A stretch of 64,000 nt of DNA from Marinarcus sediminis (GTDB taxonomy: Bacteria; Campylobacterota; Campylobacteria; Campylobacterales; Arcobacteraceae): assembly GCF_048571275.1 (NCBI RefSeq), contig NZ_CP182357.1, positions 2,108,001 to 2,172,000 on the forward strand, in the 5' to 3' direction. The notes under the pieces were generated by a model. That model searched no databases, had not been told where the DNA came from, and saw only the letters and a program-made list of their open reading frames with translations. The translations under genes and the position numbers were made by a program. The first letter of the stretch is position 1. Every line of letters begins with the position of its first letter. This document shows positions 34,653-44,056 of this stretch, one piece after another.

Positions 34653-35627
34653 ATGTTTAAAAGATTTAGAAGATTAAGAATTAATGAGACTTTAAGAGGA
34701 CTTGTACGAGAAACTCAATTAACAACAAATGATTTTATATATCCGCTTTTTGTCAAAGAGGGAATGGGCATTAAAACTGAGGTAAACTCAATGCCTGGTG
34801 TTTTTCAAATGAGTATGGATGAGATACTTAAAGAGTGTGCATATCTTCAAGAAATAGGCTTAAATTCTATTATTTTGTTTGCTATTCCTGATGTCAAAGA
34901 TTCAATTGGAAGTGAATGTTTGTGTGATGAAAGTATTATTTCTCGAACCATTAAAGCCATAAAAATAGAGTTTCCTAATATGTTTATTGTAACCGATTTA
35001 TGTTTTTGTGAATACACTGATCATGGACACTGTGGAATTTTAGACCCCAAAACTGGAACAGTAGATAATGATAAAACATTGGAAATTTCTGCTCAACAAG
35101 CGCTTGTGCATGCTCGTGCAGGAGCCGATATGATTGCACCAAGTGGTATGATGGATGGAATTATCCAAACACTCAGAACCGCTTTAGATGAGAATGGTTT
35201 TAAAGACCTACCGATTATGGCCTATTCAACAAAATTTGCCAGTGCTTATTATGGTCCTTTCAGAGATGTTGCTGAGTCAACTCCAAGTTTTGGTGACCGA
35301 CGAAGTTATCAAATGGATCCTGCTAACAGACTTGAGGCCATTGAAGAGTCACTTGAAGATGAAAAACAAGGAGCAGATATTTTAATGGTCAAACCAGCAC
35401 TCTCATATTTAGATATCATCAGAGATATAAGAAATGAGAGCCGATTGCCTTTGGCAGTTTATAACGTAAGTGGTGAATATGCAATGCTTAAACACGCAGG
35501 TTTAGCTGGTCTTATTGATTATGAAAGAGTTGTAATGGAGACGTTAATGAGCTTTAAAAGAGCGGGAGCAGATATTATTATAACGTATCATGCAAAAGAG
35601 GCATGTGAAATTTTAAATAAAAAATAG
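34653..35627 (+). CDS. hemB: delta-aminolevulinic acid dehydratase (porphobilinogen synthase)
   Basis: 324 residues. Condenses two ALA molecules to porphobilinogen in haem synthesis. The metal site is of zinc type: TDLCFCEYTDHGHCG has three cysteines. The two Schiff-base lysines are in AYSTKFASAYYGPFR and MVKPALSYLD. The ATG at 34653 follows AAAGG (34640-34644) by 8 nt and begins MFKRFRRLRIN; an ATG at 34623 has no such support. hemN lies 4 kb downstream on the same strand. Confidence 0.95.
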   Translation: MFKRFRRLRINETLRGLVRETQLTTNDFIYPLFVKEGMGIKTEVNSMPGVFQMSMDEILKECAYLQEIGLNSIILFAIPDVKDSIGSECLCDESIISRTIKAIKIEFPNMFIVTDLCFCEYTDHGHCGILDPKTGTVDNDKTLEISAQQALVHARAGADMIAPSGMMDGIIQTLRTALDENGFKDLPIMAYSTKFASAYYGPFRDVAESTPSFGDRRSYQMDPANRLEAIEESLEDEKQGADILMVKPALSYLDIIRDIRNESRLPLAVYNVSGEYAMLKHAGLAGLIDYERVVMETLMSFKRAGADIIITYHAKEACEILNKK

Positions 35628-35646
35628 AGATTAACAAAGGTTATAT

Positions 35647-36852
35647 ATGCCCATCAGATATAAAGAGGCAATTGAAAATTCTAATATTGTTTCCAAAACA
35701 AATATTGAAGGCATAATCATCTTTGTTAATGAAGAGTTCTGTCGATTATTTGGTTATACTAAAGATGAGCTTATGGGTAAAAATCATAACATTATAAGGC
35801 ATCCAGATGTGCCTGCTTATGATTTTGAAAAGCTTTGGGAAACTATCAAAAAAGAGAAACGTACCTACAAAGGAACATTAAAAAATCTTACTAAAGATGG
35901 TAAAACGGTCTATTTAAACACCACTATTATTCCCATCTTAAATGAAAAAGATGCAATAGAAGAGTTTATTGCTATTCGATACGATGTTACACAAGAGGTG
36001 GAACTTAAACAGAATTTTGAACTTAAAGATAAAGAACTCAAAATGCTTAATGAGACACTTGAACAACGAGTAGAAGAACAAATACACCAGCTTCAAGAAC
36101 TCAATCAAACCTTAGAGCAGCGAGTGCAAATTGAGATTAAAAAGAATGAAGAGAAACAAAAACTTCTTTTCTGGCAATCTCGCATGGCATCTTTGGGTCA
36201 AATGTTGGCCAATATTGCTCATCAATGGAGACAACCACTCACTGAACTGAATTTAACACTTTTTAATATCAATAAAGCTTCCAGCGAGTCTGAAAATAGT
36301 CAAAAGGTACTGGAGTATTATAAAGAGGGAAAATATATTATAAAAAATATGTCTAAAATTATAGATGATTTTACAAACTTTTTTGACCCCAATAAAAAGA
36401 CAGAAAAATTTTTACTTAAAAATGCCATTAATGAAGCGCTCGAAATTTTAAAAAAAATGATTATAAGAGACAAAATTTCAGTACAAACTGATTACGGAAA
36501 CATCTATGTTGTTGGTATTTCAAATGAGTTATCACAAGTGATGATCAATCTTATTAAAAATGCACAAGAAGCATTTAACGCCAGAGCAATAAAACATAAA
36601 AAGATTATGATAAAAACATATATCAAGGCCAAACATATTGCCATAATTGAAATCAGTGATAATGCTGGAGGAATAGATTCTGAGAAAATTGAAAAAATTT
36701 TTGAACCTTACTATACTACGAAACATTCAAGTACGGGGACAGGTTTAGGACTGTTTATGTCAAAGCTCATTATAGAAAAAAGCCTGAATGGCAGCATTGA
36801 AGTTGCAAATATCAAAGAGGGTGTACGATTTAAAATCGCGGTACCTTTGTAG
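35647..36852 (+). CDS. cytosolic PAS sensor histidine kinase
   Basis: 401 residues. An Aer-type PAS domain (about 5-120) with NIIRHPDVP, the FAD-contact pattern of redox-sensing PAS domains, a coiled coil (about 120-180), then AHQWRQPLT with His192 and an ATPase domain (NLIKNAQEAF, DNAGGID, FEPYYTTK, GTGLGLFM). All boxes are intact. 19 nt behind hemB and 45 nt ahead of an OmpR-type regulator, its likely partner. Oxygen/redox sensing is inferred from the PAS pattern and the haem-gene context. Confidence 0.92.
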   Translation: MPIRYKEAIENSNIVSKTNIEGIIIFVNEEFCRLFGYTKDELMGKNHNIIRHPDVPAYDFEKLWETIKKEKRTYKGTLKNLTKDGKTVYLNTTIIPILNEKDAIEEFIAIRYDVTQEVELKQNFELKDKELKMLNETLEQRVEEQIHQLQELNQTLEQRVQIEIKKNEEKQKLLFWQSRMASLGQMLANIAHQWRQPLTELNLTLFNINKASSESENSQKVLEYYKEGKYIIKNMSKIIDDFTNFFDPNKKTEKFLLKNAINEALEILKKMIIRDKISVQTDYGNIYVVGISNELSQVMINLIKNAQEAFNARAIKHKKIMIKTYIKAKHIAIIEISDNAGGIDSEKIEKIFEPYYTTKHSSTGTGLGLFMSKLIIEKSLNGSIEVANIKEGVRFKIAVPL

Positions 36853-36897
36853 AGTTAAATCGTTGATAGGTAGGTATAATTTTAATTGGAGAAAAAG

Positions 36898-37581
36898 ATG
36901 GAAACCTTAAAAAATTTAAAAAAATTAAAAGTTTTGCTTGTTGAAGATGAGGTGAAACTTTCAAAGTTTTTAAAAGATGCCATTGGGGAGTATTTTGCTG
37001 ATTTTGCAATTGCAGAAGATGGCAATGATGGAATAAAAAAATTTAAAAAACTAAAACCCGATGTTATAATCACAGATATTATGATGCCAAATTTAGATGG
37101 ACTTGAAATGTCCAAAGCCATACGAAAAATAAAAAAAGATACTCATGTTATTGTTTTGAGTGCTCATAGCCATAAAGATAAACTCTTAAAAGCAATAGAT
37201 ATAGGTATTAATAAATATTTTATAAAGCCGTTTGATACCGATGAAGTTTTGCTCTATCTTAATAATATTGCGCAAGAGATAAAAAGCCTTAATACAATAA
37301 AAATTAATTCGACTTACTCGTATGATAAGAGCAGTCGTTCTTTATATTTTAATGGTGTCATTATGAAATTAAGCAAAAGAGAACGTGATTTTTTTCATCT
37401 GCTTATGTCTCATCAAAATGCAATTGTCGATGCAGAAAAGATTAAACAGATGCTGTGGAGTGATGAAAATGATGTTCCAGATGAGCGTTTACGAACTTTT
37501 ATAAAAAGACTCCGTGCTAAAACATCCAAAACATTAATTGACAACATTTCAGGACAAGGATATATTTTATCTAAAAGGTAA
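36898..37581 (+). CDS. OmpR-family response regulator
   Basis: 227 residues from the ATG at 36898, 6 nt after GGAG (a TTG at 36886 inside the SD region is rejected). Receiver with Glu16/Asp17, phospho-acceptor Asp60 (IITDIMMPNLDG), Ser in VVLSAHS and Lys in FIKPFD. C-terminal winged helix with LSKRERDFFHLLM and IKRLRAKTS ... ISGQGYIL. Complete and probably paired with the PAS kinase upstream. Targets unknown. Confidence 0.93.
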   Translation: METLKNLKKLKVLLVEDEVKLSKFLKDAIGEYFADFAIAEDGNDGIKKFKKLKPDVIITDIMMPNLDGLEMSKAIRKIKKDTHVIVLSAHSHKDKLLKAIDIGINKYFIKPFDTDEVLLYLNNIAQEIKSLNTIKINSTYSYDKSSRSLYFNGVIMKLSKRERDFFHLLMSHQNAIVDAEKIKQMLWSDENDVPDERLRTFIKRLRAKTSKTLIDNISGQGYILSKR

Positions 37582-37866
37582 AATAACACTTTTTCTAGAA
37601 AAACCTATTAATTCTTTTTAACTTCTTATATGCTTCTTTATGAGTTCTTGTATTTTGTCGTTTTATAAATATAAGAATTTCATGCATAAGACAACTTTTA
37701 TTTATACCTATTGCCTCTTTTTCTTTTATTGATTAAAAAATAATATAAAAACAGATCAAACCATTGGGCATCGAAAAAACTATTTTTTATTTTTATGAGC
37801 CATTAAGTTACAAATAAAGCCTTTTTTAGTAGAATAATCTCTTTTATTAATTTTGAGGAAGTACGA
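37582..37866 (+). promoter_or_regulatory. 285-nt intergenic region; argF promoter at its end
   Basis: AT-rich region between the regulator and argF. TAGAAT at 37830-37835 preceded by TTTTTT is a likely -10 for argF, and TTGAGGAA precedes the argF ATG. There is no convincing terminator: a TTTTTCTAGAAAAA palindrome near 37591 has no loop. A 30-codon minus-strand frame (37595-37687) is present but unsupported. Confidence 0.45.
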
Positions 37867-38793
37867 ATGAGACATTTTCTGACAATAGCAGACTTTACAA
37901 AAGAAGAATTAGAAGAAATATTAGATATTTCAATGAAGATTAAAACAGAAACAAAAAAAAGAATTTTTAAAGAGTATATGCCCAAACAAGTTTTGGGAAT
38001 GATATTTGAGAAAAGCAGTACACGAACACGTGTAAGTTTTGAAACAGGCATTTACCAACTGGGTGGAGTGGGTCTTTTTTTATCTTCAAATGATATTCAA
38101 CTGGGGCGTGGTGAACCAATGAGTGACACCAGTAGAGTCATTTCACGAATGACCGACATGGTGATGATCAGAACATTTGCACACTCAAAATTAGAAGAGT
38201 TTGCCTCTTATTCACAAGTACCCGTTATAAATGGTTTAACCGATGATTTTCACCCTGTACAACTTATGGCAGATTATTTGACTATTCTTGAAGAGAAAAA
38301 AGAGAAAGATTTGGTTGTAGCTTATGTAGGCGATGGAAATAATTTGGCTCACTCATGGTTAATGTTGGCTTCAAAACTGGGCTTTGAGTTAAGAATAGCG
38401 ACACCAAAAGGGTATGAAGTCAAAGCAGAAATTCTTGCAAAAGCATTAGAATTCTCAAAAATATCTGGTGCTAAAATCATCATTGGAAATGATCCAAAAG
38501 CTGCAGTAAAAGGCGCCACTGTTGTTACTACTGATACATGGGTTTCAATGGGACAAGAAGATGAAAAAGAGCAAAGAGTCAAAGAGTTTACTGGTTATAT
38601 TGTAGATGATGCTATGATGAAATTGGCACATAAAGACGCTATCTTCTTGCACTGTTTACCAGCTTACAGAGGATATGAAGTGAGTGTTGACGTTTTTGAA
38701 GGTCCTCAAAGCAGAGTCTTTGAAGAGGCAGAAAACAGATTACATGCACAAAAAGGGATTATGGTTTGGTTAGACGGTAAAAGAAATGATTGA
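37867..38793 (+). CDS. argF: ornithine carbamoyltransferase
   Basis: 308 residues. Makes citrulline from ornithine and carbamoyl phosphate in arginine synthesis. The carbamoyl-phosphate site FEKSSTRTRVSFE is at about residues 49-61; FHPVQLMAD is the second conserved block and FLHCLPAYRG binds ornithine. Overlaps hemN by 8 nt. argG lies at 55.7 kb, so the arginine genes are dispersed. Confidence 0.96.
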   Translation: MRHFLTIADFTKEELEEILDISMKIKTETKKRIFKEYMPKQVLGMIFEKSSTRTRVSFETGIYQLGGVGLFLSSNDIQLGRGEPMSDTSRVISRMTDMVMIRTFAHSKLEEFASYSQVPVINGLTDDFHPVQLMADYLTILEEKKEKDLVVAYVGDGNNLAHSWLMLASKLGFELRIATPKGYEVKAEILAKALEFSKISGAKIIIGNDPKAAVKGATVVTTDTWVSMGQEDEKEQRVKEFTGYIVDDAMMKLAHKDAIFLHCLPAYRGYEVSVDVFEGPQSRVFEEAENRLHAQKGIMVWLDGKRND

Positions 38794-40153
38794 TTTTAAG
38801 CAGTTTGAAAAATACTCTAAGCCAGGGCCAAGATACACCTCCTATCCTACGGCACCTATTTTTAACGAAGCTTTTACAAAAGAGACGTTAATCAAACACT
38901 TTAAAGCACAGCCAAGTAACAGAGCCCTTTCCCTTTATGTACACATCCCTTTTTGTAGAAGTGCGTGCTATTTTTGTGGTTGTAATGTCATTTTCACATC
39001 TAAAGATGAGAAAAAAGTACGATATATCAACTACTTAAAAAAAGAGTTGGCCATTTTAAAACAACATGTAGATACCTCAAGAGTGGTTACACAAATGCAC
39101 TTTGGAGGGGGAACACCTACATATTTGGAACCAGAACAACTTAAAACCGTCATTACGTTAATTAAAGAGACCTTCCCTCATTTTTCTCCCGATGCTGAAA
39201 TATCATGCGAAGTGGATCCGCGATATTTTACAAAAGAGCACATGGATGTCTTAAAAGATGGCGGTTGCAACAGACTGAGTTTTGGTGTTCAAGATTTAAA
39301 TGAAGAGGTTCAAAAAACCATTCACAGAATTCAACCTTTTCAAACCACTCAAAATGTAATGGATATTGCTCGTAATGCTGGTATTAATTCGGTTAATATT
39401 GATTTAATCTATGGACTTCCTCATCAAACAAAACAGAGTTTTCATGAAACCATAGAACAGATCATTACACTTAATCCAGACAGATTAGCCGTGTTTAATT
39501 ATGCGCATGTCCCTTGGTTAATGAAAACCATGAGAAAGTTCGATGAAACCACCTTTGCTCCACCGAGTGAAAAACTTGAAATTCTAAAAGATACCATTGA
39601 GTTTTTTACTCAAAAAGGTTATAAAATGGTGGGTATGGATCATTTTGCTAAGCCCGAAGATGAACTTTTTAAAGCCATTGAAAAAGGTGAATTGCACAGA
39701 AATTTCCAAGGCTACACCACAAAAGGCGGTGCAGATTTAATTGGGATTGGGGTGACTTCAATTGGGGATGGTGTTGATTATTATGCTCAAAATTTTAAAG
39801 ATTTAAAACTCTATGAAGAGGCCATTGACAGAGGTGAACTCCCCGTTTTTAAAGGCTATACATTAAACAAAGATGATCAAATCAGACAGTTTGTTATTAT
39901 GGAACTGATGAGCAACTTTTCATTAAATATTCCAAGAGTTGAGAAAAAATTCGGCATTGTTTTTAAGGACTATTTTAAAGATGACTTAAAAGAATTAAAT
40001 GAATTTATTGATGCCCAATTGGTTTTATTAACAGATGATAAAATTACGGTCAATCAAACAGGAACAATGCTTATCCGAAATATTTGTATGCCATTTGATG
40101 CATATTTAAAAAATGTTCCTGAAAATAAAAGAAGGTTTAGTAAAACAATTTAA
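38786..40153 (+). CDS. hemN: oxygen-independent coproporphyrinogen III oxidase
   Basis: 455 residues. Radical-SAM enzyme of anaerobic haem synthesis: C-x3-C-x2-C in PFCRSACYFCGC (about residues 56-65) binds the 4Fe-4S cluster, followed by HFGGGTPTYL and the C-terminal HemN domain. Length and the GCN tripeptide after the cluster cysteines favour true HemN over HemW. Overlaps argF by 8 nt; the Fe-S oxidoreductase starts 1 nt after its stop. Confidence 0.94.
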   Translation: MIDFKQFEKYSKPGPRYTSYPTAPIFNEAFTKETLIKHFKAQPSNRALSLYVHIPFCRSACYFCGCNVIFTSKDEKKVRYINYLKKELAILKQHVDTSRVVTQMHFGGGTPTYLEPEQLKTVITLIKETFPHFSPDAEISCEVDPRYFTKEHMDVLKDGGCNRLSFGVQDLNEEVQKTIHRIQPFQTTQNVMDIARNAGINSVNIDLIYGLPHQTKQSFHETIEQIITLNPDRLAVFNYAHVPWLMKTMRKFDETTFAPPSEKLEILKDTIEFFTQKGYKMVGMDHFAKPEDELFKAIEKGELHRNFQGYTTKGGADLIGIGVTSIGDGVDYYAQNFKDLKLYEEAIDRGELPVFKGYTLNKDDQIRQFVIMELMSNFSLNIPRVEKKFGIVFKDYFKDDLKELNEFIDAQLVLLTDDKITVNQTGTMLIRNICMPFDAYLKNVPENKRRFSKTI

Positions 40154-40154
40154 T

Positions 40155-41444
40155 ATGGAAAAATTTAATTATACGGCAATCAGCGATGATTGTGTAAAGT
40201 GTGGTAAATGCAAACCTGTATGTACCATTTTTAATATTAATCAAGATGAAACAACCAGTCCCAGAGGATTTATTGATTTGTTGGGTGCTTATAAGAGAGA
40301 TGAATTGGATTTAGATATGAATGCCAAAGAGATCTTTGAAAGCTGTTTTTTATGCACCAATTGCGTGGAAGCTTGCCCCAATGATTTGCCAACAGATATG
40401 GTGATTGAGCAAGTTCGTGCAGATATTGCCAAAAAGTTTGGTATTTCTTGGTATAAAAAACTCTTCTTTTTCTTATTAAGACACCGTAAAATCATGGATT
40501 TAATGTCTCGATTGGGATATGTATTTCAAACATGTGGTTTAAAAATAAACAGTGAAAATCAAAGTGCAACACCACGATTCTCACTGCCTATTGTTAAAAA
40601 AGACAGAGCATTGCCCTACGCAGATGCCATCTCTTTTTTAAACAAATATCCAGAAAATCTTAAATTTGCTCCAAAAGAACAGACTCAAGAGAAAAAAGTT
40701 GCCATTTTTATTGGATGTATGGGAAACTATGCCTTTACCGCTATTGGCGATGCTTTGGTTAAAATTTTAAAAACATTAGAGATTGATACCATTATTCCTA
40801 AAAAGCAAGTTTGTTGTGGTGCACCTGCTTATTTTACAGGTGATTTTGACACAGTCGATTATTTAATTAAAGCCAATATTAAATATTTTGAAACATTCAT
40901 AGATGATGTTGATGCTATTATTATTCCTGAAGCAACCTGCAGTGCAATGATTAATATTGATTGGGTTCATTTTTTACACGACCAACCCAATTGGAAAAAA
41001 AGAGCCGAAAAGATTGCTCCTAAAGTTAAAATGGCAACTCAATGGTTGGAAAAAAATACCAAGTTAAAAGCTTTATTGGCTTCAAAAGGTCAAAATGTTA
41101 ATGACTTAGTAACCTATCATGACCCTTGTCATGCTAAAAAGATGCAAGGCATTCATAAAGAGCCTCGTGCATTGTTGTCTCAAAATTATAAAATTCAAGA
41201 GATGAGTGATCCAAACAGATGTTGTGGTTTTGGCGGCGTAACCATGCAAACAGAAAAATACAGTTTTGCTAAAGCAGCTGGTGCTCCTAAAGCTGCTATG
41301 ATAAAAGAGACCAAGGCCAATATTGTAAGTGCTGAGTGCAGTGCATGCAGAATGCAAATTACCAACTCTCTTTATCAAGCCAAAGTGGATGATGTTATCT
41401 TTAAAAACCCTATTGAACTGATTGCACAAGCTTTGGAGAGTTAA
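40155..41444 (+). CDS. Fe-S oxidoreductase with two CCG domains (GlcF/LutA-like)
   Basis: 429 residues from the ATG at 40155. Two 4Fe-4S ferredoxin motifs (CVKCGKCKPVC and CFLCTNCVEACP), then two cysteine-rich CCG domains (CCGAPAYFTGD and CCGFGGVTM). This is the layout of GlcF, LutA or heterodisulfide-reductase-like subunits that pass electrons from hydroxyacid oxidation. No dehydrogenase partner lies next to it, so the substrate is unknown. Coupled to lgt by TAATG overlap. Confidence 0.88.
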   Translation: MEKFNYTAISDDCVKCGKCKPVCTIFNINQDETTSPRGFIDLLGAYKRDELDLDMNAKEIFESCFLCTNCVEACPNDLPTDMVIEQVRADIAKKFGISWYKKLFFFLLRHRKIMDLMSRLGYVFQTCGLKINSENQSATPRFSLPIVKKDRALPYADAISFLNKYPENLKFAPKEQTQEKKVAIFIGCMGNYAFTAIGDALVKILKTLEIDTIIPKKQVCCGAPAYFTGDFDTVDYLIKANIKYFETFIDDVDAIIIPEATCSAMINIDWVHFLHDQPNWKKRAEKIAPKVKMATQWLEKNTKLKALLASKGQNVNDLVTYHDPCHAKKMQGIHKEPRALLSQNYKIQEMSDPNRCCGFGGVTMQTEKYSFAKAAGAPKAAMIKETKANIVSAECSACRMQITNSLYQAKVDDVIFKNPIELIAQALES

Positions 41445-42259
41445 TGGAGTTTTGGCAACATATTTATGAACATTTTAACCCAATAGCCTTTCATTTGGGT
41501 TCTATTGCTGTGCATTGGTATGGAATCATGTATGCCTCAGCGCTTTTAAGTGCAATTTTTGTGGCAAAATGGATTATAAAAAAAGATAAGTTGCCCATAA
41601 AAAATGAACAATTTGACAGTTATGTTTGGTGGGCTGAAATTGGTGTAATTTTAGGTGCTCGAATAGGTTATGTTCTTTTTTATGATACCCATACAAGTTA
41701 TTACCTCACCCACCCTTGGCAAATATTTAATCCTTATATCAATGGCGTGTATGCTGGAATTTCAGGCATGAGTTATCATGGAGCTTTTTTTGGCTTTATC
41801 CTCGCTTCTTATCTGTTTTGTAGAAAAAACAAACTCTCTTTTTGGTTTTTAGCAGACATTGCTGTATTGGGTATCAGTGCTGGATACATTTTGGGACGTA
41901 TTGGTAACTTCTTTAACCAAGAGCTTGTGGGACGCATTACTGATGTTTCTTGGGCAATTGATGTCAATGGAGTATTAAGACACCCTTCGCAACTCTATGA
42001 AGCCATACTTGAAGGGTTAATTGTTTTTATCATTCTTTATGTTTACAGAACCAGAAAAAGTTTTAATGGAGAGTTGGCCATTATGTATGGTTTTTTATAC
42101 TCAATAGCCCGAATTATCGCAGAGTTTTTCAGAGAACCCGATATCCAGTTGGGATTCATTTACTCAAATTGGCTTACAATGGGAATGCTCATCTCATTTA
42201 TCTCTATTTTAGTTACGCTTTTTGCACTTATTTACATCAAACGCACTCAATCTCATTAA
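41444..42259 (+). CDS. lgt: prolipoprotein diacylglyceryl transferase
   Basis: 271 residues, seven membrane helices. Transfers diacylglycerol from phosphatidylglycerol to the lipobox cysteine of prolipoproteins. GRIGNFFNQELVG is the Lgt signature and MSYHGAFFG contains the catalytic-region His. Start overlaps the previous stop by 1 nt. It ends the argF-hemN-FeS-lgt run and is followed after 5 nt by a converging gene. Confidence 0.95.
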   Translation: MEFWQHIYEHFNPIAFHLGSIAVHWYGIMYASALLSAIFVAKWIIKKDKLPIKNEQFDSYVWWAEIGVILGARIGYVLFYDTHTSYYLTHPWQIFNPYINGVYAGISGMSYHGAFFGFILASYLFCRKNKLSFWFLADIAVLGISAGYILGRIGNFFNQELVGRITDVSWAIDVNGVLRHPSQLYEAILEGLIVFIILYVYRTRKSFNGELAIMYGFLYSIARIIAEFFREPDIQLGFIYSNWLTMGMLISFISILVTLFALIYIKRTQSH

Positions 42260-42264
42260 GAGAT

Positions 42265-43572
42265 TCAGTGTTTTCCCTCTTTTAGTTCTGTTATTGTTTT
42301 TTCGTGCATTTTTATGACATCTTGAAGGTTTTCTATTTTTGCCCTGTATTCATCAACATACGCTTGTAGTGTAGTAATGCCCTCTTGCGATTTTTTCAGT
42401 TTTAATGCTAAGGCATCATTTTTTTTCTTTAGAAAATTAAATTTATCATAAGATTGTCTACCCGCCAATATTGTTTTTTCCATTTTTTCTTGAAAAATTC
42501 TTTTTTCCGTATCGGTGGTATCTATATACTCTTTATACTCTTTCTCTAAGAATGCAATTTGTTTTTTATCTCTCTCTCGTATAATGCGTAAACGTTTTAA
42601 CTCTTCTTCCAGTTCTCTGAGATATTTGACAAATTTTTCTTCTTTTTCAACGGCATCTTGTTTGGCTTTTAAAACAAGCTCTCTTGCTCTGTTGTTAATT
42701 TCTTCTTGAGTTGCTTTTCGAGTATTCATTTGATCAAGTTTTTGAGAAAGAATAAATTTTTTTAAATTTTGTTTCTCCTCTTCAATATCTGTAATAAGAA
42801 AAGCACTGCCCATATATTTTTCTATATGCCCCTTATCATTTAAAAGAGGAATAATAATTATTTTTATGTGATATGTTGAACCATCTTTGGCTCTGTTTTT
42901 AATTTTACCCAGCCAATTTTTACCTTCACTTAAATTTTCCCACATTTTTTTATAAAGGTCATCGCTGGTATCGGGATGTCGTACAATATTGTGTTTTTTC
43001 CCAATGAGTTCCTCTTTTGTGTAACCGGTTATATCACAAAATCTTTGATTGACATAGGTAATCTTTCCTTCTAAATCGGTCTCTGAAACCATATTTAATT
43101 TGTCTAAAACATATTTGAATTGTTCCAACTCATTTTTTTGTACTTCAATGATATGCTCTTTTTGTTTTTCAGACAATATATCCTTTATAATTTTTAAAAA
43201 AGTGCCCTCTTGAAGAGGTTTTAAAATAATATTGGCAACTTTAAATTTTATGGCTTCAGCCAAAAGTATAGAGTTTTCAGAGAGTTCAGTTGAGACCAGT
43301 ATTGGGGTATCCCAATCGTTGAGTTCACGAATGTTTTTCATTAACTCTATGCCACTTCCATTGGGCATAGAGATAGTTGTTAAGATTAAATCAATCTCAT
43401 TTTTTCTTTTTTTATAAAAATTTAATGCCTCATTACCATCGTAGGCTACAATGACCTCTTTAAATTTCTTTTTAAATAATTCAAGATTTTTGCTGTTGGT
43501 TGTTTTGTCATTCTCAACATAAAGTAGTGTTGATTGCTCCAATATAGAGATATCTGAGTTGAGTTCTTCCAT
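42265..43572 (-). CDS. pseudo-receiver/PAS/coiled-coil protein without output domain
   Basis: 435 residues. The receiver (about 14-135) has Thr66 where the phospho-acceptor Asp should be (ILTTISMP), and VEND at the acidic pocket; the conserved Lys in ILKPLQ is kept. An Aer-type PAS (about 155-270) has NIVRHPDTS, then a long coiled coil (about 275-435, Glu/Lys-rich). There is no kinase, GGDEF or DNA-binding domain, so it looks like a sensory scaffold or adaptor. Last of a four-gene minus-strand cluster. Confidence 0.8.
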   Translation of the reverse strand: MEELNSDISILEQSTLLYVENDKTTNSKNLELFKKKFKEVIVAYDGNEALNFYKKRKNEIDLILTTISMPNGSGIELMKNIRELNDWDTPILVSTELSENSILLAEAIKFKVANIILKPLQEGTFLKIIKDILSEKQKEHIIEVQKNELEQFKYVLDKLNMVSETDLEGKITYVNQRFCDITGYTKEELIGKKHNIVRHPDTSDDLYKKMWENLSEGKNWLGKIKNRAKDGSTYHIKIIIIPLLNDKGHIEKYMGSAFLITDIEEEKQNLKKFILSQKLDQMNTRKATQEEINNRARELVLKAKQDAVEKEEKFVKYLRELEEELKRLRIIRERDKKQIAFLEKEYKEYIDTTDTEKRIFQEKMEKTILAGRQSYDKFNFLKKKNDALALKLKKSQEGITTLQAYVDEYRAKIENLQDVIKMHEKTITELKEGKH

Positions 43573-43577
43573 TGAGT

Positions 43578-43841
43578 CTATAGGCTTGTATTAACATACC
43601 CATGATCGATTGCTAATTCATCTATTTTATTTCTTAAAAGATCAAGCCTCCATCCATGTCTGTGTGCAAAATTTTCAATCTCAGCATCTCTTTGTTCCTG
43701 TGTGCAAAAAACAAAAATTCTTTTCAAAAATGGCTTTGGTACTTGAATTGCTATTAATTGAAAATAATTTTCTTTACAATTTCTTGAACAAAATGCTTTG
43801 CTCATTGCTATTTTTTTCTTACAGAAGGGACAGTGTGACAT
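43578..43841 (-). CDS. small zinc-ribbon-like protein
   Basis: 87 residues with CPFC and CSRNC (C-x2-C, C-x3-C) in the first 25, then a basic helix-rich part. It overlaps the 64-residue gene by 1 nt and ends 5 nt before the pseudo-receiver gene. A metal-binding protein; possibly a nucleic-acid or protein adaptor. No recognised family. Confidence 0.65.
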   Translation of the reverse strand: MSHCPFCKKKIAMSKAFCSRNCKENYFQLIAIQVPKPFLKRIFVFCTQEQRDAEIENFAHRHGWRLDLLRNKIDELAIDHGYVNTSL

Positions 43842-44035
43842 TATTTTTTACCTTTAACTATTATTTTATAAAATTTTGCATTTGTAATATCTTGTAGAAA
43901 TTTTGGGTCAACGTCATGAAGAGCAATGATTTCAACTTCATTATCATTCATTATCCATCCTGATCCAGAATCAATAATTCTCTCTTCTTCAAACATTAAT
44001 ATAAGTTCCTCTTTAGAAACAACTATTTCTTCCAT
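43841..44035 (-). CDS. small acidic hypothetical protein
   Basis: 64 residues, acidic N-terminal half (MEEIVVSKEELILMFEEER), a Gly/Ser turn and a beta-rich end. No signal or membrane segment. It sits 21 nt after the winged-helix regulator and overlaps the zinc-ribbon gene. Unknown function; coding status rests on tight packing. Confidence 0.6.
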   Translation of the reverse strand: MEEIVVSKEELILMFEEERIIDSGSGWIMNDNEVEIIALHDVDPKFLQDITNAKFYKIIVKGKK

Positions 44036-44056
44036 GACATCACCTTAAAATGACTT

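Noticed and set aside
37595..37687. 30-codon minus-strand frame between the OmpR-type regulator and argF, Lys/Arg-rich
   Set aside because: Plausible-looking peptide (ending KKLKRINRFF) but no Shine-Dalgarno at proper distance, no coupling and an AT-rich context in which such frames arise by chance.
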